From Xestospongia bergquistia (lineage: Eukaryota; Porifera; Demospongiae; Haplosclerida; Petrosiidae), in contig OZ014420.1 in the NCBI GenBank assembly GCA_963965975.1, forward strand, positions 6,908,001 through 6,972,000: a stretch of 64,000 nucleotides of DNA, written 5' to 3'. A program made the position numbers and the translations under genes. Below the pieces are notes generated by a model. The model did not search any database. It saw only the letters and a list, made by a program, of their open reading frames with translations, and was not told the origin of the DNA. Every line of letters starts with the position of its first letter. Within the stretch, counting starts at the first letter, position 1. Of this stretch, positions 1 through 9,393 are shown piece after piece.

Positions 1-1853
1 GCATCAGTTGTTATACGATATAACACAACAATGTCTACCAATGAAAGTGTACGGTTTGAACTCAAGTGTAAGAGCAAATCTAATAAAATGACATGGGAGC
101 GATCATCAATGCCTCAGATGAACACCAATTATTCATTGTTCAATCTAAAGACCAGATACAATTGTTTTGAGTGTGTTTCTCCAGTACCTCCACGTCCTCA
201 TCATAAAGATGCAAAAAAGGACATCGACACTGTAGCTCACTGTAGAGGTAAGTATGAGAGCATTAGTCAACAATGTCATGTGATATTCATGTCATTGTTG
301 ACAATCTGATAAAGTATGTTTGACAATTTGTAGCACTACTGAGTTGTGTTGTTATTAACAAGAACTGACTCAGTGGAAACATATCTACAAAATTTTTTGT
401 CAAAGTGTCTTTACACTACAAGTTGTTTTGTAAATAGAGTGTCATGAAAATTGTCATGGTTGGGGAGGTGGTTATTGCAAGAGTCCAAGTCCCGGTAGTT
501 GCTGTCCTTACTTTGATGCTGAAGGGAAATGTTCTCAAGTATGTCCACATAATTATACTAACTGTGATGGTGAATGTATGAACTATTGGACTGGATCTAA
601 TTGTTCCGGTAAAGTGGCATATAATACATTTCATTGTTATCATTATTATCTTTTATTAGAATGTTCTATCATTTGCTACAATGGAGGGACACCTAACATC
701 ACTAACTGTTCATCTTGTATTTGTCCTCCTGAGTTTACATCAACTTTTTGTGAAGATGAGATTGACAAATGTCAATTGCAATGTCAAAATAATGGGACAT
801 GTATCATAGAACATAATGGCAATTACTCCTGTAATTGTACCAAAGGATTTATGGGACCCTTGTGTGAAGAAGATATTGATGAATGTGATAAGAACCCTTG
901 TGAAAATGGAGGATCTTGTACAAGTGTTGAAGGAGAAGTTGTTTGTATTTGTCCACCTGGGTTTACAGGACCTTACTGTAATGAGTGTATGAATTATTGG
1001 ACTGGATCTAATTGTTCAGGTAAAGTAATAATTATAATAATACATTTCATTATTACTATCTTTTATAGAATGTTCCATCACTTGTTACAATGGAGGGAGA
1101 CCTAATTTGACTAACTGTTCATCTTGTATTTGTCCTCCTGGGTTTACAGGATCTAACTGTGAGATATCTGATAAAGAGGATTGCTCAGATAAGTGTTTGA
1201 ATGGTGGCACATGTGTTAATATCTCAGGAAACTATACTTGTATGTGTAGTCCAGGATATATTGGTCCTAATTGTAGTAAAGTTGATCCTTGCGAGTCATC
1301 TCCTTGTCTCAATGGGGGTAAATGTAAGATTGACAGTAATGATCGATTTGTTTGTGAATGTATTGATGGTTGGAGTGGTGATATTTGTCAGCATTGTGAT
1401 GATAGTGATTTCAGTGATTGTATTCCATCTACAACAATATCTCCATTGCAAGAAGAGAGTAAGACAGGAGTAGTTGTTGGTAAGTTGCACAACTACAATT
1501 CTATCAGTTATTTGATTTATACCTTTATAGCTATTGTATTTAGTGTTCTTGGACTTGTTGCTATAGCAACATTAATATCAGCATTGTTTCTCCTTTACAA
1601 GAGATACCAGAGACACAAAGATGCAGTCAAAATTGCTAATATCAATGAAGATATTTGGGATGGGTAAGTATTCTCATATGTACTGTGTTTTATAAGTTAA
1701 TTTTCCAGAGCTACTGTTATGACCAATCCAGTCTATATGAATCCTGAAGTATTGAATGAATCAGTCACTATTACCTCAGGGGATACTCCTCTTATTGCTA
1801 ATGATAATGAAGTAATAATTAATGAAGAAGCACCTGAAGAGTACAATAATTAA
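1..1853 (+). CDS. EGF-repeat single-pass membrane protein, 5'-partial (tandem paralogue 1)
   Basis: First of three tandem paralogues; its 5' end lies outside the window. Exons: 1-247, 438-608, 660-1019, 1069-1663, 1709-1853, giving 505 visible residues. The frame is open to base 1, so the ATG at 31 is internal. Exon 1 is a diverged end of the N-terminal domain seen intact in the next two genes. Next comes a Cys-rich segment with the motif CCPYF, then about six EGF-like modules with consensus CxCxxGxxGxxC, one TM helix near the C-terminus, a basic stop-transfer (KRYQRHK) and a cytoplasmic tail with NPVY. A possible 51-nt intron (1480-1530) lies in frame just before the TM helix; spliced or retained, the frame is kept. 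It is probably a cell-surface receptor or adhesion protein. Ligand and partners are unknown. It is not Notch: no LNR modules or ankyrin repeats are present. Confidence 0.8.
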
Positions 1854-2193
1854 ATATTGTTATTGTATTTTATCAAATATTGTAAATTTACAAAATGTAA
1901 TAATTACTATCAATCAATAATTATTTTCAATTAACTTGTTTACAACAGTTTTCTAAAAATAATGTTTTTGTTATTTGGGTGGGGCTCATGAATACAATTT
2001 ATTTTCAAAACTGGGTGTATCCTCAAAAACCAACAAAGATATTTGTTTTCACTGTTATAGTAGTAGCATAGTATTGCGATTGTTGATCAGCTACAAGTTA
2101 TAAGTAAGTGTTGTTATTAATAACTATTGTATATTGTTCAATTTAGTTTTACATTTAAGATGTCTTCTCTTTCTTATTCTTTCCCAGGCCAAG
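1854..2193 (+). promoter_or_regulatory. Intergenic region and 5'UTR intron of the next gene
   Basis: Contains the AT-rich 3' end of paralogue 1 and the 5' leader of paralogue 2. A probable 5'UTR intron runs from a GTAAGTG donor at 2104 to a TTCCCAG acceptor ending at 2188. It removes an upstream in-frame ATG at 2134 and makes the ATG at 2194 the start. Paralogue 3 has the same arrangement. Confidence 0.5.
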
Positions 2194-4996
2194 ATGACCA
2201 GCACTACAATGTCAATCTGCTTTTTCATGTTGCTATTACTAACATATTCTTTATTACTTGTGACTGCTCAAAATAACTGTCCTCTACCTATAGTAGCTGA
2301 TATAGAGAGAGAGTTGATTCCTCTACTTCTTAATGGAGACGCAGGAGGGGGACCATATAATCCTACTGTATCATCATATCAGTATACTTGTCTTGCTCAA
2401 GCATCAACTAAAGATAGATATCGTAGAGTATCTATTATAGCTACATTTACTCCTAAGACTGGACAATCTTCACAAACAAAACACTTTCAGTTAGAGTGTT
2501 CAAGTGGTACATGGAGTGCAGTAACTAATGATGGTTTTGGTACTCCTCCCTCAAATCCAATGCTAAGAAGAGACTGTCTTACTTGTGTACCTGGTGGTGA
2601 TTCTAACCATTGTTCAGGTGAAGTTATTATCATTATTATAATTGTAGATATTATTATTATATTATAAATAGAGTGTAGTGCAAACTGTAGGAATATGGGA
2701 CAAGGAAGTTGTGTATCATCTGCTACAGATTGTTGTCCTTACTTTGGTCTTGATAATATGTGTACTACATCATGTCCAACTAACTACATTGCTAATGTTG
2801 ATACTAACTATACATGTGGTAAGTAAACTAGTATATATCTAATACATTGATCCTATACTATATAGTCTGTAACTATACCTGTGATCCTGGTGAAGTTGTT
2901 AATGCTACATGTAATGGATGTAATCTGACTGATATCTGTCTACGAGATACGCCTTGTCAAAATGGAGGATCATGTACATTATTATCTGCCCCTGATAATT
3001 ACACATGTGATTGTAGTGGTACTGGATATACTGGAGAAAATTGTTCAATAAATATCAATGACTGTAACCCTAATCCATGTGATAATAATGGGACTTGTGT
3101 TGATGGTATAGCTGGTTACAACTGTATCTGTTCCAATGGATATACAGGAGAAAATTGTTCAGTAAATATCAATGACTGTAACCCTAATCCATGTGATAAT
3201 AATGGCACTTGTGTTGATGGTATAGCAGGTTACAACTGTATCTGTTCCAATGGATATACTGGAGAAAATTGTTCAGTAAACATCAACGACTGTAACCCTA
3301 ATCCATGTGATAATAACGGCACTTGTGTCGATGGTATAGCTGGTTACAACTGTATCTGTTCCAATGGATATACTGGAGAAAATTGTTCAGTAAACATCAA
3401 CGACTGTAACCCTAATCCATGTGATAATAATGGCACTTGTGTTGATGGTATAGCTGGTTACAACTGTATCTGTTCCAATGGATATACAGGAGAAAATTGT
3501 TCAGTAAACATCAACGACTGTAACCCTAATCCATGTGATAATAATGGCACTTGTGTTGATGGTATAGCTGGTTACAACTGTATCTGTTCCAATGGATATA
3601 CTGGAGAAAATTGTTCAGTAAACATCAACGACTGTAACCCTAATCCATGTGATAATAACGGCACTTGTGTCGATGGTATAGCTGGTTACAACTGTATCTG
3701 TTCCAATGGATATACTGGAGAAAATTGTTCAGTAAACATCAACGACTGTAACCCTAATCCATGTGATAATAACGGCACTTGTGTCGATGGTATAGCTGGT
3801 TACAACTGTATCTGTTCCAATGGATATACTGGAGAAAATTGTTCTGTAAATATCAACGACTGTAACCCTAATCCATGTGATAATAATGGCACTTGTGTTG
3901 ATGGTATAGCTGGTTACAACTGTATCTGTTCCAATGGATATACTGGAGAAAATTGTTCCTTAAATATCAATGACTGTAACCCTAATCCATGTGATAATAA
4001 TGGCACTTGTGTTGATGGTATAGCTGGTTACAACTGTATCTGTTCCAATGGATATACTGGAGAAAATTGTTCCTTAAATATCAATGACTGTAGCCCTAAT
4101 CCATGTGATAATAATGGGACTTGTATTGATGGTATAGCTGGTTACAACTGTATCTGTTCCAATGGATATACTGGAGAAAATTGTTCCTTAAATATCAATG
4201 ACTGTAACCCTAATCCATGTGATAATAATGGGACTTGTGTTGATGGTATAGCTGGTTACAACTGTATCTGTTCCAATGGATATACTGGAGAAAATTGTTT
4301 AGTAAATATCAACGACTGTAACCCTAATCCATGTGATAATAATGGGACTTGTTTGGAAAGGCCTGGATCATATGTTTGTGAATGTGTTAAACCATGGACT
4401 GGGACTAATTGTACTCTGTGTGAAGATAGATATGGTTTGAGAGGAGACCAATGTGGTAAGATGTTTGTCCATCCATCTAATCCATCCATCCATTCATCTA
4501 TTCATCCATCTATCTATTCCCTTATCCATCCATCCATCCATTCAGTACCCTGTAGTGATAACTGTCTATTATGTGCTGTTAATGCTGGAGTGTGTACACA
4601 ATGTGATAGAGGTTATAGTCTTGGAGATAATGGACAATGTATTTCAAATAATTTACCAGCATCAGTATTAATTTGTAAGTCTATTCATCTGATAACATCA
4701 CTCCTATGATTTTAGTATTAATTAATTAGGGATCATTATTGGGTGTGTCTTGGGTGGACTGATAGTATTGGCTGTTGTATTTGGTATTGTAATGACCTCA
4801 GTACGCTGTGCTAGTAAAAAGAAAGAGACTAGTGCTCATAAACAAGCTAATCGTGATGTATTTAAGGCAGAAAAGTAAGTGAGCTATAATAATAATTTAA
4901 TTATTATTTATTTATTACAGGAGCAATGTGTCAACTAATCCATTATATGTTAGTAATGATGATCTTGATAAAGCTCTACTTGAGGCCACTCATTAA
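2194..4996 (+). CDS. EGF-array single-pass membrane protein (tandem paralogue 2)
   Basis: Complete 836-residue gene. Exons: 2194-2617, 2672-2818, 2866-4455, 4546-4674, 4730-4874, 4921-4996. Order: signal peptide (residues 1-26), the shared domain (about 28-141) containing CPLPIVADIE and LRRDCLTCVP, a Cys-rich segment with CCPYF, one EGF, then twelve 38-residue EGF modules (253-708). A furin-like CSDNCLLC region, one TM helix (about 762-786) and a tail with NPLYV follow. Internal introns mostly lie in the same codon phase, which suits module shuffling. Paralogue 3 is almost identical over exon 2, its flanking introns and the start of exon 3, so these copies are recent duplicates or are kept alike by conversion. 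The EGF repeats are calcium-binding type and resemble Notch/fibropellin repeats, but no other Notch domain is present. Function is unknown; a surface recognition or adhesion role is inferred. Confidence 0.85.
3051..4418 (+). repeat. In-frame 114-bp tandem repeat array encoding EGF modules
   Basis: Twelve head-to-tail 114-bp units start at 3051 and recur every 114 bp to 4305. The first eleven are nearly identical in DNA, differing at a few mostly silent sites; the twelfth diverges after its C3. All lie in one exon. Each unit fits a calcium-binding EGF: NINDC start, CVDGIAGYNC matching the Asp/Asn hydroxylation signature, CDNNGTC matching the O-fucose consensus, and CSNGYTGENC matching the EOGT O-GlcNAc consensus. 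The O-glucose consensus is broken because Pro replaces Ser. Confidence 0.95.
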
Positions 4997-5341
4997 CTAA
5001 TATATTAACAATGTACATTATATTATATTATAATTATTATATAATATTGGTTTATTTAATATAATAATAATTATTATTATTATGAATATAATAATAATAA
5101 TAATAATAATGACGTCAATGACGTCATCGGGTTGCAACGCGAACTAGTCCGGAAGTGGTCAGTCAAAAAGGGAAGAACGAGCTCGATATTACAGAGAAAG
5201 GGGAAAACTGACTTACCTTATCGATAGAGAGACTGTGGACAACTAAACTAGACAGTTGAGTAGCGCACAAGATCAGTGTAAGTTCATTATAATACGTATA
5301 ATATATAGTAGTTGATGTATTGGTAATTTCACAGGTCAGAT
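4997..5341 (+). promoter_or_regulatory. Promoter and 5'UTR of paralogue 3: AAT microsatellite, two CRE palindromes, ETS-like site
   Basis: After the stop of paralogue 2 come AT-rich sequence and an (AAT)n run to about 5109. Two perfect TGACGTCA palindromes follow at 5110-5117 and 5119-5126, then an ETS-like CCGGAAGTG at 5149-5157. TGACGTCA is the CREB/ATF consensus and CCGGAAGT the ETS core. A 5'UTR intron is predicted from the GTAAGT donor at 5278 to a CACAG acceptor ending at 5334, just ahead of the ATG at 5342. Confidence 0.6.
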
Positions 5342-7641
5342 ATGACTACCATATTGTGGATTGGTACTTTAGTGCTGTTTCTTATCTACTCACCATTAAT
5401 GGTGATAGGACAGTCATCATGTCCTCTACCTACAGTAGATGATATAGAGAGTGATTTGATTCCATTACTTATTGATGCAGATGGAGCAGGATCGTATAAT
5501 CCTACAGTATCATCACATCAGTATACTTGTCTTGCTCAAGGATCAACTAAAGATACTTATCGTAGAGTATCTATTATAGCTACATTTACTCCTAACAATG
5601 GAGCTGCTGAACGAAGAGAACACTTTCAATTAACATGTTCAAGTGGTACATGGAGTGCAAGAACTGATGATGGTTTTGAGACTCCTCCCTCAAATCCAAT
5701 GCTAAGAAGAGACTGTCTTACTTGTGTACCTGAAAATCTTGGTGCTGATTCTAACCATTGTTCAGGTAAAGTAATTATCATTATTATAATTGTAGATATT
5801 ATTATTATATTATAAATAGAGTGTAGTGCAACTTGTAGGAATATGGGACAAGGAAGTTGTGTATCATCTGCTACAGATTGTTGTCCTTACTTTGGTCTTG
5901 ATAATATGTGTACTACATCATGTCCAACTAACTATGCTGCCAGTGCTGATACCAACTATACATGTGGTAAGTAAACTAGTATATATCTAATATATTGATC
6001 CTATACTATATAGTCTGTAACTATACCTGTGGTCCTGGTGAAGTTGCTAACGCTACATGTAATGGATGTGATCTGACTGATATTTGTCTACGAGATATGC
6101 CTTGTCAAAATGGAGGATCATGTATATTATTATCTGCCCCTGATAATTACACATGTGATTGTAGTGGTACTGGATATATGGGTACTAATTGTAATGGTAA
6201 GTTGTTATTGATAGATATGATCTGTTGTTATCTACTGTAGGAGTGTTATTTATTATAATACTGACTAGTAATAGAATTAAAAAGAATCATGTTAATAACC
6301 TTATTTGGTAATAAAGAATGCCAATAAAAGAAGTGTAACATGAAACCATTTATAAGTTGCCATCTCTTGATCTGTTAGTGATATACTACAGGAAATTAAG
6401 ACAACACAGTTCATTTTGAATACTAGTATTTACAATAATTATAAAGTTAACATGATTATATTAATTATATACTCAATTGCTTTTTATAACAATTATCTAT
6501 TACCATATATGGTCATTGAGAGTAATAAGATCATTACCATATATGGTCATTGAGAGTAATAAGATCATTTTATTATTTGGACAGTTACTATCCCGTCATC
6601 TACTCCATCACCATCACCCTCTCCTTCTCCTTCTCCATCACCCACTCCTTCTCAAACACCAAGTCCTACTCCATGTTCTAATGGGTGTGATGTTTGTGAC
6701 AATGGTTGTTGTAAAATTTGCAGTAATGGCTACAATCGTACTGGATGTAATTGTGGTAAGTATTATAATGTCAATTGTGGTCACTTCAAAGTATATGTCC
6801 ATACATACATTGACTGTGTGTCTATTAACTAAGTATATATCTATTTAATGATCATCTATATTTAATTACTTATTATATTATTTTTTAATCTATATTTAAT
6901 TTAATTATTATAATATTTTTTTTAATCTAGTAAATACTACTTCACCTTGTAATGTACCAAACTGTTTGAAATGTAAAATACCTTCACGAAGCTGTTGTGA
7001 TCAATGTAGTGATGGATACCGACCATCAGCCAGGAATCCATGTGGTTGTGAAGGTAATAATGATAACATTAATTTAGTGATAATTATAGGATTTCTCCTT
7101 TCCTTGTAGAATTGGTTCCTGCTTCTGTTACACCCACACCACCATCACGGCCACCAGATACAGGAGATAGAGAAGGAAATGGCATTGGTACTGGAGGACT
7201 TGTTGGTAAGATATTTCCAACAGCAATGTTTGTGTATATTAAATATATCTACGATAACTTGAGACATTGGTTCTAGTCCCATGTTAATATATTAGTGTAT
7301 ATATGACCTCTATATTGAGGACACTGTGTGTCTACTATAAAGGCTACATTATGTAAACACACACCTTGAATTTGTCATCACTCTCCTTACAGGTATTATC
7401 ATTGGTGTTCTCCTTGGTATATTGCTGTTGTTAGCATTAGCAGCCGTCATTGCATATGTGATCTATTATTTTGTTGCCGGAGCAGGAGCAGCTGCTCTTA
7501 ATAGAGCTAATGCTAACTCATTATTTCCTAATGGGTATGTCCTTCAACACATAAACCACACCTACTAAATATATGTCTTTCTTTAGGGATGCTCACGATA
7601 ACCCTTTATATGTAGATCCTGATGAAGCATCTAAATTATGA
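5342..7641 (+). CDS. Membrane protein with shared N-terminal domain and Ser/Pro stalk (tandem paralogue 3)
   Basis: Complete 446-residue gene. Exons: 5342-5765, 5820-5966, 6014-6196, 6585-6755, 6931-7053, 7110-7205, 7393-7534, 7587-7641. Order: signal peptide (1-24), shared domain (about 25-141), Cys-rich CCPYF segment, one EGF, then a Ser/Pro/Thr stalk that replaces the EGF array. Two small Cys-rich modules follow (CDVCDNGCCKIC and CLKCKIPSRSCCDQC), then a second Pro/Thr linker, a TM helix rich in Leu/Ile/Val and a tail with NPLYV. The stalk is probably heavily O-glycosylated. Exon 1 and exon 2 are 424 and 147 nt, exactly as in paralogue 2, and the intron between them is almost identical. 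The middle of the gene was rebuilt while both ends stayed conserved. Function is unknown. Confidence 0.85.
6499..6566. repeat. 34-bp direct repeat (x2), each copy with a CCATATATGG palindrome
   Basis: Two identical 34-bp units (6499-6532, 6533-6566) lie in the intron before the Ser/Pro-stalk exon. Each contains CCATATATGG (6503-6512, 6537-6546), which fits the SRF CArG-box pattern CC(A/T)6GG. Confidence 0.85.
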
Positions 7642-7816
7642 GGTGGTCCCTTGATCTCATTATAGTCGTCATGTACTTTGCTCCACCTCCTAATCAGATC
7701 TTTTCAGTGCTATACACATTATATATGCATTTAATATGAATAATTCTTATAACTCTATTTACTAATAATATATGATCTAGTGATAGTGTGTGTATGTTGT
7801 TTTAATGACTTTCTTT

Positions 7817-9291
7817 TTAATGACTAGTGATAGTATATCTATTAATAATAAGATAACTTGATAAATATCTATATAATTGTCGATACCAAACCATCTGGCT
7901 TTTGTGAGTCTCTAATGCCCTCTATAATAGAATTAGTAACAAAAGTAATTAGTATGTTATTGTAAAGCTCACTCTGGCGAGACACCAATTAGAAAAATTT
8001 GTTATGATGTAATACCTATCATAACAATGGTGTGAGATGATGATAGGTGATATATTACCTTTGTTGTCTCTTATCGTTTGTAACCAGCTGTTGTCTGGTG
8101 AATAGTGCCTCCAGAAATGACATGTATTTCCTTAGTATGTGTACTGTTTGTAATGTAAACGCCTCTTTACCTAGGATATGTATATATATGTCAACATATT
8201 GTGTAATAGAGTAAACATCATCATAATAATAAAATGCTAAATTTCTCAATTATTGTGTGATGATTATTTACTTTCAACATGTAATTATGTTGACATGTTT
8301 ACTGTCCAGCACTTAATTATCAGCAATGTTTGTTTAAGTGTCAAAATTTACACGAATTTTGTAAGTCATTAGATATGAACTGATATACATATAGTAGTGC
8401 ATTGAAAGTTTGTATACCAAATGTAGCAATAACTGTTCTATCATTACAAAGTACATATTAAGTACATTAAAATTACATTGTAATCAATAACAAATGACAA
8501 TGATAACTTTGTTGGACATATATTGTGGTATGTGTGAACTCATACCTTGTAATAACTCTCTATTGGTACATAGCATTCTGTTAAAAGGAGGATATGATGT
8601 CATGTGATTTCATACTAAAGTCATGTGACCTTAGAGCTTTGTAAATGGCTATGTGATTATTATGACCAGACACGCCCCCTTCATCAAATGTGATGACCTA
8701 AAATGGTTCGATGTACATATTCAGTGCTATGTTAGTCTCATTCCCAGACCTACTAGACAGAAGGTCTGGACATGAGACTATTATTATGTAAGTACCCGCT
8801 CAATATTGTACTGATTTACTATCTTCATTACATATTGTGCAACAATTGTACTGTCCCATTGAACTAATGGGTCATCAGGTAAGGATCTAAGGTATCCCAT
8901 TAATATTTATAGTTTATTATTGCCACACCTACTTATCATTTATGATGATAATGGAATCAGATTGTAGTCCTAAATACTCACAAGCTCTGACTAATTCCTG
9001 TTTCCTTAAATGTCCTTTACCATAATAATTACCTAATTATAGAAGTGTTCTAATTATATGAATACGAAATTATTTCCTACCTTCAGAAAGACACAGCAAG
9101 ACTACCTGTTGCTTCTGATCACGTAGATAAAGAAGTGTTGGTGCAAAAAACATTGATTCATCATCAGGATGTGCTATGACAAATAATGTTCTTTTCCTTG
9201 TCTCAAAAATTGCCGAATTCGTTCCAAGAACTTGAACAACACGTATTACAAGAATAACACATACTGCTACTACAGTTAGCAGGAGCCACAT
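7817..9291 (-). CDS. PIGL: N-acetylglucosaminyl-phosphatidylinositol de-N-acetylase
   Basis: Catalyses the second step of GPI-anchor synthesis, removing acetate from GlcNAc-PI on the ER membrane. Exons in gene order: 9291-9081, 9032-8933, 8886-8796, 8697-8630, 8577-8546, 8170-8059, 7919-7817, giving 238 residues. The protein has an N-terminal TM anchor, then AHPDDES, the metal-binding signature of the LmbE/PIG-L family, a SLPDDP segment, GGVSGHNNH with the conserved histidines, [16 protein letters not shown], and a C-terminal [16 protein letters not shown] matching the family tail. The ATG at 9291 follows an in-frame GTG and begins at the hydrophobic anchor. The donor after exon 4 (GTCACA) and the acceptor before exon 7 are weak, but the frame and conservation support them. 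It lies on the same strand as the MBOAT gene, 102 bp downstream of it. Confidence 0.9.
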
Positions 9292-9393
9292 GTTTATAAC
9301 GTGACTACCCACACTATCACGTGATAAACTTGATTGTCACTAAGAAACTAACATATAATAATATAATTGACATAATCTACAAATCTAACAAAT

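Noticed and set aside
2134..2193. Upstream ATG extending paralogue 2 by 20 residues
   Set aside because: It falls inside a predicted 5'UTR intron, and the ATG at 2194 gives a clean signal peptide, as in paralogue 3.
3051..4418. CRISPR-like array
   Set aside because: The repeats are in-frame EGF codons with no spacers; the host is eukaryotic.
4256..4489. Antisense frame opposite the EGF array
   Set aside because: A shadow of the strongly biased repeat sequence; no start context, splice sites or neighbours support it.
2847..4709. Paralogue 2 EGF exon as a separate 620-residue gene or as Notch
   Set aside because: Conserved splice sites join it to the signal-peptide exons and the TM exons. 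Notch needs LNR repeats, a heterodimerisation domain and ankyrin repeats, none of which is present.
9070..9312. GTG, TTG or other non-ATG upstream starts (PIGL, TRIM, FEM1-like copy 2, SLC2A copy B)
   Set aside because: Downstream ATGs align with family N-termini or paralogues, and eukaryotic initiation favours ATG.
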